Below, in pieces: positions 12,101 to 24,049 of a stretch of DNA of 64,000 nt (positions are counted from its first letter, which is position 1; the number at the start of each line of letters is the position of its first letter). The position numbers and the translations under genes were made by a program. Below the pieces are notes generated by a model. That model was not told the DNA's origin. It saw only the letters and a list, made by a program, of their open reading frames with translations, and made no database searches. Where the stretch lies: NCBI GenBank assembly GCA_026260175.1, contig JAKCWW010000019.1, forward strand, positions 133,238 to 197,237, given 5' to 3'. Source of the DNA: Reticulitermes lucifugus (Eukaryota; Arthropoda; Insecta; Blattodea; Rhinotermitidae).

Positions 12101-13480
12101 CGTAAAGATAAAATCACAATTTCATGGAATAGAAAATATCTGCTGCCAACCAAATTTTCCTCGTGCAAAATTATAAAGAGAAATTACTTTTGACTGTCTG
12201 AAGAGTAAAATAATTTCAAAAGTGTCTCAGATAATATTTTTTATGTTTACTATTTTTTGTCTATATGGTTTTTAAGTAAAACATTCTAAATATTACGTTA
12301 TTCAACCGTGTGATATACCTAACTAATACATTTGTATCAGTGTAGAATGGACACTACGGAAAATGAAGTAAGGGAATTCACAGAGACTGCCTTATCGGTC
12401 TTATTTTGAAGTACAACTATTATGTAGTCGGCGCATTTTGGTCCCTGTTACCAGTAGTTCTATTTACTTTTACCTCTTCGTGCATTGTTATCTGTCGTCA
12501 TATCTCTTGCAGCTGCATACGTAATCTGTGTGTAGTCTTAGTCACTTAATTTAACGCTACCAACGCTAGCTTTGTAAGCATTAGTAATTTTAAATACGAA
12601 AATTTTTTGAGTAAAAATAGTTGAAAAATGAAAACTAAAGACAAGTTAACTGATATTGAGAGAAAGTTTCAAAATAGAAAATATGACGGAAATTTACAAT
12701 AAAGATACAACTTACCATTACAAAAGAAGTCATAAATCATAAATAACATGATATATTTTCATGATCCCAGACTGATATGTGAATACCCACAAGGGTTTGC
12801 CCAGCAATTTCGAAATTACCCTATTACTCTTTGAAATATATTATTTCCAATAAGTAATAAAATAAAGTACAATATTTTCCTATGGGTTTATACGTAAGCG
12901 AATTCCTGCAGGTGGGCCTATATTCTGAATTAGAAGTTACAAGCCAGCTGAAATTTTTAAAATTGTGGACGTGACAGTGCTTGCCCATTGAGCATCCCGT
13001 ATACCACTAACATGTGATTTAAGCTCCTCCCCCCCCCCAAATACCTATAATTTGTGGTATGAGCTTTTATTTCTTGTTATTAAAAAAACCAGAAATTCTT
13101 TTTGTTCCTATTGGCAAGTAGAAAACCTGTGTTAACCAATTAGAGAATTGTTTCACTCCTCATTAGGGAAATTTCATATTTGCAAATTTAATTAAAGACC
13201 GATTTGTTCGTAGGGGTTTATGCTATTCACAGGTTTATTTTTCAAAGCGGCCTTTGACAATATATGTATTTTTACACCACATAGCAGCGTGTAGATACTG
13301 CATCAGTGCGCCTGTTACTGGATGTTGAACAGACTTTACCGGTGGGATAGTGTGTAATTTAAAATCAGTTTCCTAACAGCACGGAAAGATGCTTTCCTGT
13401 CCACATTGTGTTCTTTCGGACTATAATGCCTTAGAGTGTGGCAGGAGACTATGCCTACCAACTTGCCGGACGACCATGCT
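9101..13480. other. Intronic sequence, nothing firmly identified
   Basis: AT-rich. Several open frames of 70-130 codons on the - strand (10750-11148, 11594-11980) show no recognisable domain, signal or codon pattern, and I do not call them genes. A C-run lies at 13028-13037. Confidence 0.5.
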
Positions 13481-13579
13481 GCCTCCAATTTTAGGGTAAA
13501 ACTATCCTTAAGATGGGGACGGATCTCCGAAGCATACTAGTAATGGATGAGTAACATCTTAAGAATAATCTATGTGTCC

Positions 13580-13632
13580 CTCTGAAACGTTGGTAATCTA
13601 TCAGAAAACACGGTGTCACAACTCAGAAAACC
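13580..13632 (+). mobile_element. Foldback (MITE-like) family, one arm
   Basis: The segment ctgaaacgttggtaatctat followed by caga-aaacacggtgtcacaac matches the arm consensus seen better at 19395-19545 and 23289-23445. Only this arm is clear. Confidence 0.5.
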
Positions 13633-13734
13633 ACAAATTAAATCTTCACCTCCCTTTGAAGTTCACATAACTTTAGTTTTATAAATATTTTCCAATACTT
13701 TTTGTAGGCCTAACCCTCATCTTTATAATGTATA

Positions 13735-13800
13735 GGTCTTTGTTAAGCTAGTAAAATCTAGAAGTTAGGACGGAGCTGGACATGTAGCTAGGAAGGCCTT
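13735..13800 (+). mobile_element. LINE family 1, very short fragment
   Basis: The translation VKLVKSRS-DGAGHVARKA parallels the VIKSRRMRWAGHVARMG block of family 1. Confidence 0.55.
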
Positions 13801-16800
13801 CACAATTACCGCTCACATAATATTAGAGGAGAAATCCTTTGAACGTCCACTTGCAGTGTCGAGAATGGGATGTGTGGGAATCACTAACGTAGGTTACGAG
13901 GATCCCATATGGATGTAAGGGGCTCAGAATGCTGTGACATTCCATAACAAAATATAATTTTGTGCATGCCGTTTGGGGAACTGAGACGCAACTTCCTGCA
14001 TGCTCTAATGTCACGCAGATAATCAAAGGTCCATCACTCAGATAAGCTGCCCCCTTTAATGGATCAGCTGGTTAGTCTTCTGTAACAGCCACCCGCACAA
14101 CATCTCCCCTCATCCGATGTCATCTGACCTTTCCTGTCCTCTTAATCCTAAAACCATAAGTCAGGGGTATCCCACATACGTTGGGCAGTTCCTGTGTTAT
14201 GTGAATGCGTTTCTATAATGCACAGCTTTCTGGTCCTGTGGCTAAGAAGTTCGGTAGTGTAATAGAAATGTATGTCCACCGCGGTTTTATTACTTAGCAA
14301 GCATTTAATTCATAAACAGATCAGTATGCGACACAGTGTCCTTAAAAAACAGAAACTTTATCAACGGTTTTATACTGGTGTATTCATACGACTGCCATAA
14401 TAAATAAGCACTCTAATTACTTCAGTGCAGTAACCTAAATTTTAAATACAGCCTATGAGAATTCTGGTATTTAAGACAGACTCCTTGCCCTATGCTAGTG
14501 TAAAGACCTTAAAAAAGTCTATGTGAAGTTGAGTCCTCACGGCTGTAAATAATGTTATAAGTACAGCTGTGTGGGAGGAACTTGCTGTATACATCTTCAG
14601 TTCCTCCTCATTCTGCCAGAATACATGGTCTCGCATCCCACAAGACAATACTCTTATAAGTATCATTACGTTTCCAAGCTGTCATCCGCCTCTGTGTTTC
14701 CTCATTCTTCCACACACTTTACCAGACATGTGTTCCAACACTTCACTGTTAATTCGTACTTCAATGTCAGAGCCATGTATAAGCTAATAATTTAAAACAC
14801 TCCGTCATGTTCACCCCTGTCGTTTAAGGGTTTCATGTCGGCTACTGCATTTGATATTGTCACATATAATGTCAACAAAGGGAAACACCACACAACACGG
14901 GGTTTAGGACCTTTGCCCTCACGTCACATCTCGCTCCCTCAAGTCCTCCATTGGCATAAATGGCTAAGGGAATGTTTCAACCCTCTAACAGTCTAGGGTC
15001 CAGCCAATTGAGAAGCAATCGAATGTGAAGGGGCAGGAAATGCAGACGGAAATATGAGAGGCTATCGGGATGGTGGCACGAGATGGGCAATCGACGTAGC
15101 TCTTACGTCCTTGTATGTGGACTAAATGTAACACTCCACGGAGCAGAGTCCTCGAGAAGTTAATAGCTATTCAGCTACATAAGAAATTATGACCGTAACA
15201 TAACTAAGGTGAACAGTTATCTGCTTCTGACCGCTAAGGCCAAGGTTCAGCCTTTCGTTAGTTATTATGTATTTTGTAGTGGGCAAAATGTCACAAAAGC
15301 AGGTTTTGCTCTGAGCACTTTGATTTCCCTTCCGGCAGTATTCAGTCTTTCAGCACTCATATATTAAATAAATCACAAAGTAAATTCCTCTATTTTATGG
15401 GACTTGAATATTTCAATTCTGAGCTACGCAAATCCTGTACACATCTTCATACCCAATTCCTTTAGGATACCTTATTAAGACTATTTTCCCATCCGCTAAT
15501 ACTTTTCAAGTGGTTTCTTCCCTTCAGGTTTTATGGCTGAAAGTCTGTAAGAACCATCTTCCCCATAGGCAACGCATGCCACCCTCCTTTGTTTGATCGC
15601 GCTATAATATTTTGTAAAAGGGACGACTTTAAACGTAAAATTATACAACAAATACGTACTGTTAAGTAATACTGTTGTAATTTCGGCCCTATGGAATATT
15701 GGTAATCTGCTTAGGCCTACCTGTACTGAATTTTGGCGAAAAAGAAATTTAGGGCGCAGCCACTTGGAAGATAGAGAACAAGACGCGAAAATAACGACTA
15801 AAATTTAATTGTGAAAGTTAATGGAAATACTTAGAACCTACAGTAACTACGTGTAAGGCATATATTTTTAAAATTGAAAGTCAAGTATTTTGCTCCCAAA
15901 GTGTTCTAGGCCCGTTCCATTGCTTATGCTTCTCATAAAAACAGCTATAATTTTCTCGACCATCCGTAACCGTTTAGACTTTTTAATTCATATATAGTGT
16001 CTTTCTGTGATGGAGGAAATTAATCTTTGTGTATTCTTTAAATTGTCTATATTCTTTATAATAACAGGGATTTTCTGTAGGAAAGAAATATGTCGGTGTT
16101 TCTGGAACCAACCAGGCTCGTGTTCAATAAACACTGGTCGTTCTATCGTCTGCTTATAATTGGTGGCCTGACACTGAAACTGAAATTTCATCTCCATCTA
16201 CTGCCGAGATTAAAAGTGAGTGGGGACAGAGAGAGAGAGAGAGAGAGAGACGTGTTTGGTTTAACAACGCTGTCACTAGCCAATCTTATACAAAGTTAGT
16301 GTGTATAAATGAAATATGAGTTTGGGGCAAATATTATTAACTTGTTCGAGTGCCACATTGTCCACCACAAAGCCCACCTGCATAGGCGAATGATAGTACC
16401 GAGGCCTTCTTTGTGACAGATTGGCGATTTACTACCTGAGAGGTGGCGCGGCCGAAACCAGATACGTTTCATGGCATTTTATATAAGCACAGAAGCTATT
16501 ATAGTTATTTTAATATGTTATTTAGCAAAATAGAATGCGAACTTCCCGGATGTGACGACGTATATTTGTAAATAAGAACCAACATGTCAGGGAGGGTTGC
16601 TGCTTCCAAATGCTGGTCATTGTTTAAACAGTTTATAGTACAGGGTTGTACTAAGACCTTATTGGCGGTAGATGAATATGAAGAAGTTATTAGAGTATTT
16701 TCTTGCATAAATAGACACTTATCCTACACTAACAGGAATCGCCATTTTCTTTACGGTTCTTTCCTACCCTTTGTAGTGTTTCTGTGCTGTATATATACAC

Positions 16801-17485
16801 GCACATTACTTTTAACCCCCTGCAAACTTCTCTTCCTCCCCCGCAATTTTCATCCCCTTGATGCTCTGTTGCACCCCCTCACCGCACATAGCCATGAGCA
16901 TATCGTGTTGGGGGTGGCGCGGTGGATGTGCGCGCTGTCTATCTAACCCTGCCTCGCCACAGCACCGAGGGGTGACTGAACATGATGGCGCTGTGTGCTA
17001 CAGCATCTGCTTTATCAAATGGATTATGCTTATACTTTTTCATTTTTTATTCTGAATTTTTGGCAGGTATTACAAATATTGAACTTTATTTCTTGTTTTG
17101 TGACCTTTAAAAGCACAGTCTTTCGTGCATGTACCATCGGCTTTTCTAAGAAAGACCACTGAGTTTTGCCCATTGAATATACAGTATGTCGGTCACTATG
17201 AGATGCAGTCTGGTTTCTGTGAAGTAGGAACTGATTCAGACTATCTGATGATTTAACAAATGACGACAGCTGAACCCAATTGAAGGTTAGAAATTTAAAT
17301 TAAATGGTAAAAGAAGAGAGAGAGAAATAACAGCACGTATGAAATACAACAGGATCATGAAATCGGTTACCGTACACAAGCCACACGGAAGAAAATCTCT
17401 TGGACGACAGTGAAAGAGATGGGGAGATTAAATAGACACTAAACATTTTTTTGTCAGATAAGCAGTAAAGTAGGGAAAAAGATAA
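13801..17485. other. Intronic sequence, no element identified
   Basis: It contains a GA microsatellite at 16230-16251 and a GC-richer patch at about 16850-16990. I recognise no coding region or transposon. Confidence 0.5.
16230..16251. repeat. (GA)n microsatellite
   Basis: About eleven GA units in uninterrupted succession. Confidence 0.95.
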
Positions 17486-17489
17486 ACTT

Positions 17490-17700
17490 GAGGCTTCAAA
17501 AGACTAACTTCATGCAGTAGATTTCATCTTGAGAAACTTGCAGTCGCTCAGCTACTCAAAAATTCCCTAGCCATCTGCGGAACCTGAAGGCTGATTGCCC
17601 AGCTCAAAACATCCCGCCAATGGTCCTATTTCGAAGCCACTTAAATTCAGTCCATATCCTCACACACATCAGCCTATTTCTGTAACGTCTGTCTTACCAT
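17490..17700 (-). mobile_element. LINE family 1, 3' end fragment, reverse orientation
   Basis: On the - strand: GVRIWTEF-WL, then a segment like the ...NAVMNLRVP region, then GNF-VAERL and a 3' tail ending caagatgaaatctactgcat. This parallels GHGLDWIDLAQDRDRW...NVGNFLTS and the UTR of family 1. Confidence 0.65.
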
Positions 17701-18714
17701 TATTCTAATATATGCCCCTAAGCCTCCGATGCAGCTTCCTCTAAATTTTAGTAACCCTAAGTATTTCTCTTTTCTTTTCCATTTGTGCTATACCTACGAG
17801 TTCTGCTTATCTTAATATCCTCCTCTCAATTACCTTCAGAATGAAATTTAAAATTTTCTGGGATGTTATGCCGTGTCGACTGATGTATAGGTACGGATGT
17901 TTAGGAGGAACGTATTGCTAGACCTTGAAGGTGGAAGGAGCACACTTTTCTGAAACGTAGGTTATTTACAAGTACGTGTAGGTGCGGCGTTAACACCCCA
18001 GAAGACTTGAGCCTTCATCAAAACCGCTGTAAGTACCTCAAATCTCGTAACACACTAGGTTAGATATTTGCTGCAGGGCACAACTTCAGAAGTTAATGAA
18101 GCAATGTTTATTCTTATACATGAAATATCCTCTCTCTTAAGTACAAATATTTCTCTCAGCGCCCTGTTCTCATGTATTGTCAAGCCATATTCTTCCCTCA
18201 GTATATCACATACATACAACACAACGTGAAATATGCAGGCTTTTGATACTGAGTTTAAGCAACTTTTACGCTAACCTCTTTGTCAGCTATTAGTGACTAA
18301 ATAATCATCAGTTTTTATTTCCATTACTTAGGTTTTCGCTCAATAAATAAACGTTAGGAACTTAGAGTAGAAACATATGTGCCCCATTTAATTCCTCCCC
18401 TTCTTACTTGCGTGTAGCTTACAAATGGCATATTCTCAGGCAAAGTAACAAGGCGATGGCGGCTGTGTATCGAAACACATCACACAAATATTTATACCTA
18501 CCTACAATTTGAAGAAGTGTGCGAGAAAACGGCCGTGGTTTTTCAGCAAGCATATTTATAGAGGGACTGAGGAAAGGCGTGAAAGACCCCAATCCCCAAC
18601 CTCCGTTCAAAGATTCTGGAAAATTGAGATAAATACTTTTTTCAAAATTCTGTTTATAAGTTCGGAATGTAGGACTATGATGCAGCTTTATCGCAAAGTT
18701 AAAACCTGTCCCAG

Positions 18715-18800
18715 TGAATTTGCTCTATAGTGCCACAGAGGGAATGGAGGTACAGCTCCACGCATTTTTAACCTCGATGTTAGATGGAGATGAGTTGCTA
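18715..18800 (-). mobile_element. Possible SINE family A tail
   Basis: The segment ggaatggaggtacagctcca, with tttttaacctcgatgttaga after it, is like the 3' part of family A read in reverse (compare 26340-26400 and 47345-47400). The head is absent. Confidence 0.4.
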
Positions 18801-19249
18801 GTTTAATACTACAGCTATTTTTCCGCATAGAATACACTTTTTGGTATATATTGATTAGGAGAGTGTGTGGACACCAAATGCTGTATTGACGGAAATCCAA
18901 ACCTCGTTTTCCAGCTCGTAGCCTCTCATTGCATAATGACCAAATTTTCCCAAGTCACGGATTAGTACTGATCGGAAAGGAATAACGATTCCTTTCTTCT
19001 GCAAAGGAAAATCGTTGTTCCTTTGCCAAATCTTTGGGGAACACACGGCCTCCAGTTTCAGAGATGAAGTGACTAGTCCAGTTTAGACTGAAAGACACGG
19101 CGTTACAATTTACGGAACGCAGTTTTGATATTCACCTCTGTGAGAAATTCAAGTCTCATGATAATAAGAAAATTCATCAAAATTACTTTCTTCTGGAATC
19201 TTACGCACAGATATTCTAAGGAGACAGAATATGTCTTCGAAACATTAAT

Positions 19250-19310
19250 CTACTTCTACCAGACTACACGGCATCACATCTCATAAGATAGTAAAATTCA
19301 TAGTCACAGC
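19250..19310 (+). mobile_element. Foldback (MITE-like) family, one arm
   Basis: The sequence ctaccagactacacggcatc followed by acatctcataagatagtaa is the right-arm type found in full at 23395-23445. Confidence 0.6.
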
Positions 19311-19394
19311 CATTATAACCTCACAGCTGGCGAAGTTCAAGGGAGTAGCCAGATTTGATATTCCCACAAAGGTTGATGAAGACTCAGGTTTTCT

Positions 19395-19545
19395 GATACG
19401 TCAAAGTGTGTAGACTTTAAATATTTACCGACGTTTCAAAGGCCTGAAGTTCCTTTATCTTCAGTCCCAAGTAGTATCTTCTTACTTGATTAGGAGCCTT
19501 CGAAACGTCGGTAATTATTTACCAGTCGACACAGTGTAACATCCT
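19395..19545. mobile_element. Foldback (MITE-like) element with inverted arms
   Basis: Left arm aaatatttaccgacgtttca (from about 19419) pairs with right arm tgaaacgtcgg-type sequence, seen as cttcgaaacgtcggtaatta (from about 19498). Outer parts (caaagtgtgtagact and agtcgacacagtgt) also pair. The spacer is about 57 bases and contains a second small repeat (tcctttatcttcag). No protein is encoded, and the structure is that of a non-autonomous DNA element. Confidence 0.7.
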
Positions 19546-19980
19546 GGCAGACTTCTATCTCGGGGTTTATAAAAATGTTATAGGCAAATTTCAGAGCTTC
19601 GGCCAACAGAAGACATCAGGGAATATTTAAATGTAGCTGCATGCTTTAAGGCCTAGACTGGCAGTGCGTCATATGCTGAAGGTGCGCGGTAGGTTTCCAG
19701 AGCATGCAGAAAATTCGGTTTGCGTGTGAATGCAAGCCAGAGGTGGGAATCCCAAAGAAGGGAGAGGAAATTGTGTAAGGGATGTAAGCCCTCCCCTTTC
19801 TCTACAAGGGGACAAGGATATAGGAGAATGTGCATTGAGGGGTGACCATCTGGACAGAATTTTAACTGAAAAGCTTGGCAAACTCCTTGGTTTCCTTGTC
19901 TGTGGCTGTGGAAGTTCAGTAATTATTTGTTGTGGCGTCGAATGGTATCACAAGTGAAGAGTAAACTGGAAAAAATTATC

Positions 19981-20212
19981 ACCCGGAGGCCCGGGTTCGA
20001 TCCCAGGTCGATCCATGTGGGATTTGTGGTGGACAGGTTTTTCTTAGAGTAGTTCGGTTGTCCCCTGTCAATTTCATTCTACCGGTGCTCCATTAAAATG
20101 GAAAAGCAGAAAAAACCTCATCTTCCTCATAGGTTTGCACAATAAGCCTTCAAGGCTGCGGTGCTTCCGTAGCATCTGCTACGGGGCCTTTCAACAATAA
20201 AAATAATAAATT
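19981..20212 (+). mobile_element. SINE family C, truncated at the 5' end
   Basis: It starts in the tRNA-like B-box part (ggcccgggttcgatcccagg) and continues through accggtgctccattaaaatg to ggtgcttccgtagcatctgc, ending in a CAATAAAAATAATAA tail. The copy at 48140-48420 shares every block and has the A-box part missing here. Confidence 0.85.
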
Positions 20213-22555
20213 GGACAACATGTGGAAGTAAGTGATCAAGGCCCACTCGCAGAAATTTGACTTGACAAAGGGGCAGTGGCGGATTTTCTTGAACACGGTA
20301 ATCAAGCTTTGGATTCCACTAAAAGTAGGGTATTTCTTGGCTACCTTAGCTACTAGCTTCTTAAAAAATACTTTATGCATTGTGCACGTTACTTGTTTAC
20401 AGCAGAACTGCATAGTCTATAAATGTTCAGGCCGTATCTCTCAGGGAACTCATTGCACATCTGTTATGAAATTAATTCAAGAAAGATATTCGGAACAAAT
20501 ATCGTTATATATTTTAAGAACCAGATGAGCCTAATACACATTATTCCTGGGCACAATGTTGAGTTCTTTAACGTTCAGCCACGTGGCATATATTATAACA
20601 ATTGTCCGTCAAATGGCTAAGAAATAATTATAGAGGATGTAATATATGAAGAGATGAAAAGTTTGGAGATAAAATAAAATATGGTTAGATCAATATGGAC
20701 ACCCTTGGGACATGCGAAATAACATTTCGAATGTCGGAATGAGCATCATTAAGGATACAAGATAACTGGGGAGGGATCTGGCGATGGACCAGTGAGGATG
20801 CTGGTGGCTACAGACAATGATCAGCATCTCAACCCTCTTCCCTTATCTCCCGCCCCTTTTATGGGCGAGAGGCAATGCTGTGTGGGAGATAAAAGAACTG
20901 GAAATGACGGGAAGAAACAGTTCTTTTATTCCGGACGTCCACCATGCTGGTTCCGAGTTGGTAATGGAGAGGTGTATACTAGTGTAATTGTGTGGCGGTT
21001 TTCAGTTTTCTTGTTCAGCTTATCTCACAACCTAGAAGTAACGTATGCATCTTCTTAGTACATGAGACTGCACTTAGGCATGCATAGAATGCGGAAGTGA
21101 GTGGTGGAATTACAAATATGAAGGCGCAGCTAGGCGTAAGAAAATGGAAATTAAACACCAGTATATGTGTAAGATTTGTAGATTAATGCAGTTAAAGATA
21201 AATTAGTCCTTTTTCTTAGTTAAGTACCAAACAATGAAGACATTTGGGAAAGTGGAGTTTTAACTCCACTCATTCCTACCTTCGGCACTAGAAGGAAGTA
21301 AATGGCTTTCTTCTTCCTCGGTACCAAGTGCCTAGCAAACTGGATGAGTCCAAGAACCAGTCTGGAAATCATCTCTTGCCCTCGGCGGCAGTCTACCTCC
21401 CATCAGTTGGTAGTTCAGTCAGTGGCATTGTAGCTATGCTGATTGAGTTATACGGACATATAAGAATGTGTATCTGTTACAATTCCTACTGTACACCCAA
21501 CGGAGCATACACAAATATGTTACCGACTTTACTCGAAACTTAAAGTAGAGTTTCTGGATGGGAATCAAATCCTAATTCCAAATCTCCCTTTTAGGAGGTT
21601 TCGCACAGTCGCAAAAAGCGCCTATTACTTCCGTCATATCCGCCTGTCTGTCTGTCTGTTTGTCCGTCTGTTCGACCGTCCGTATGTCCGCATGTATCAG
21701 CGGGGCTACCACTGGACGGATTTCCGTGAAATTTTATATTGGATGTTTTTATGAAAGTCTTTCGAGAAAATCCAAATTTGATTATAACCGCTCAATTTAT
21801 TTGAAGACCTAAGTACGTTTTATTTTTGCCAAACAAATCAAATCGCCATAAAATCTCTCTCTTCGAGTGACGTGTTATCAGGCCGTTAGGATAGCGGAGG
21901 GGCAGAGATATTACTCGAACGCGACACGAAGTTGCGTAATACGTACCTTGCTTATTTTGTTACTTGCATGAGTGAATTTTAATTTTTTATTGAGCGATAT
22001 CCCTTCTTTAATAACCTAGTTGCTTAACAGTGTGATACTCCAGAGAAAGCCTAGGCCTATACACTTGCATCCCGTGCGAAGTACTGGTATTTGTATACAG
22101 ACCACAGTTCGAAGTACTGCTGTAGACCTAAGTAATGCAGTGTAACAATCAGTATTTTTTATTTATGCGCTCTTTATACATGGTTTATAAAATCGCATAA
22201 GGGGAGCTCGTGCCCATCCGCATGATTCAGCTCAAGAAGTATGTCAAAGACTGTCAAGCTCAGAACCATTGTACTTCATTCACGATCTCTATCTGTTAAA
22301 CAGATCTACTAGCCATCAAAGTCGATGAGTAGAAAGCCTAGTCCAAAAAAAATCGACAATTGTGCGACATTTCGAAGACAACCCACACAAGTCAAGGCCA
22401 AACTTAACAGTACGTAAACTTTAACACTTTTCACGTATTTAGTTTATTGAATTCCCTACGGTGTACTGTTCTGGCCTAATAAACACGAAAGTCGCGCGAT
22501 ATATACTAATGGAGACTTCACCATAGGCGCCAGTAACAGCCACCCTATATGCAGT
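20213..22555. other. Intronic sequence with one further repeat-like tract
   Basis: At 21640-21740 a GTCT/GTCC-rich tract leads into ccactggacggatttccgtg and then a segment about translation-free. I recall this arrangement from arthropod transposon-derived repeats but cannot name the family. The rest is unassigned. Confidence 0.45.
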
Positions 22556-22559
22556 TACG

Positions 22560-23085
22560 GAGCCGGGATAGCTCAGCAAGTATAACGACTAGGCTATGGG
22601 CTGGACAATCCTGGGTTCGAATCATGCTGTAATAAATAACGGGAGGTAAAAGGAACTACATACAGCAAAGGGGGCAAAATGATAGAAAGACGCACAGAGA
22701 ATTAAAGAAAAACACTAAAATAGGAAATATAGATTTCATCGTACGTAGGGAAGGTGAAAGTATACGACGAACTAAAGCAAAACGTGTAAATAGTGAAGGG
22801 GAAGTGAACGGATAATAACATGTAACTTGACATGTATTAAGTCTGAAACATGAATAAAAGGAATTTTAATTAAAGAAATCACGGCATAGAGGGGAAATTT
22901 TTTCTTCTGCAAATCAGGTGGGCTGTGGGGCCCACACTGTCTCCTATTCAGTGGGTGCCGGAGGCTCTTCTCCAGGGGTAAAGCAGCCGGGGCGTGATGA
23001 TGCACACTCGCCTCCATCCAATACCGAAGTTAAGAATTGATAGAGCTATATTTATACTCCCAATGTATACCTTTATGGCGTGTAC
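22560..23085 (+). mobile_element. SINE family A, split by about 250 bases
   Basis: The tRNA-like head (agccgggatagctcagcaag, then ctgggttcgaatc) occupies 22560-22632. The matching body (aattttttcttctgc, ggtgggctgtggggcccaca, gggtaaagcagccggggcgt) resumes at about 22890 and runs to about 23085. The 22633-22888 stretch is not SINE A and is probably a later insertion, of unknown type. Confidence 0.75.
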
Positions 23086-23288
23086 AAAAACAATTTTACT
23101 TTACTTAAAACTTTACACTCATTCAACAGATCTTATCTCGGTGCTTCCACTCTCTGCGCCTTTCCTCCACTGTTAGCGGCAGCGGTACAGCTTCACACAT
23201 AGTTACCGTTGTAGATGAACCGTCAGGTATTTAACCATGTAATGTCAACTGCACAGGTTACATAATCTCGAATTCTATGAGAACAATT

Positions 23289-23445
23289 GGACTGTGGTCT
23301 TCTGCGATGTAACGCCATGTAATTTGTTAGACTACCAGATTTCCGACATTATCCTGATAAGGAAGGCAGCATGTTCGCCTGAAGCGTAGGTGTTTATCTA
23401 CAAAACTACACGGCGTCACATCTCGGAAGACAGTAATCTTAGTAT
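23289..23445. mobile_element. Foldback (MITE-like) element with inverted arms
   Basis: The left arm (gtcttctgcgatgtaacgcc, then atgtaatttgttagac) is the reverse complement, with some mismatches, of the right arm (ctacaaaactacacggcgtc, then acatctcggaagac). Arms are about 48 bases with a central segment of about 50. Related arms occur at 13580, 19250, 59160 and 61228. Confidence 0.75.
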
Positions 23446-24049
23446 TTACTGCTGTAATTACCTCAAATTTTATTCAGTTAGGTCAGTTACTGTTTTGCAG
23501 AAATTTGAAGTAGGCACCTAGAGATCACAATCCAAAAGATTTACGACTAAATCAATTTGCTTTAATTTCAAAGTTATTCGTTTCTGTAGGTTTATTCATG
23601 ATCCATAGCCCTTGTGGTGCACACAGACCCATTAATATTCCGCAAATTAATTTTACCAAAACATCCAAAATCGGAAAGGATGAAATTGTAGAGCACGAGA
23701 GTAAATAGGAAGAGTTGATGATAATGATGATGATAATGTCAATGGTGATGATAATGACTGCGATAGTGGTAAATTCGATTGTTTCATCAGTTCCCAGTAA
23801 TTTCAGGTCAACGGTTTCGTCAGCAAGAGCCCCAACTAGCTGAATGGTTGCGTTGTGTGAATCTATCACTAAATGGAGCCTATTAGTTTGATTGGGAGCC
23901 CCCAAGTTCTGTGACACAATAGATTCACGTCCGGATGGGTTGAGTGCATATCGTCACCACATGGTGGGCGCGCAGTGCTGCCCATATGAGAGTTAGTCCC
24001 AGCGGGAGGGAGTACGTAACCACCAGCTCTGGTTTAGTTTCGTGGTGAA

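Noticed and set aside
21250-21340. A SINE A tail in reverse
   Set aside because: Only weak similarity (gttttaactccactcattcc, ttcggcactagaaggaag); too diverged to call.
21600-21960. The GTCT-rich tract and following segment as a named transposon
   Set aside because: It resembles repeats I recall from arthropods, but neither ends nor coding parts are visible to support a family.
22561-22632. A functional tRNA gene at a tRNA-like sequence
   Set aside because: It has A- and B-box-like parts but no convincing acceptor stem, and it is followed by the SINE body, as are the other heads at 28835, 29391 and 48140.
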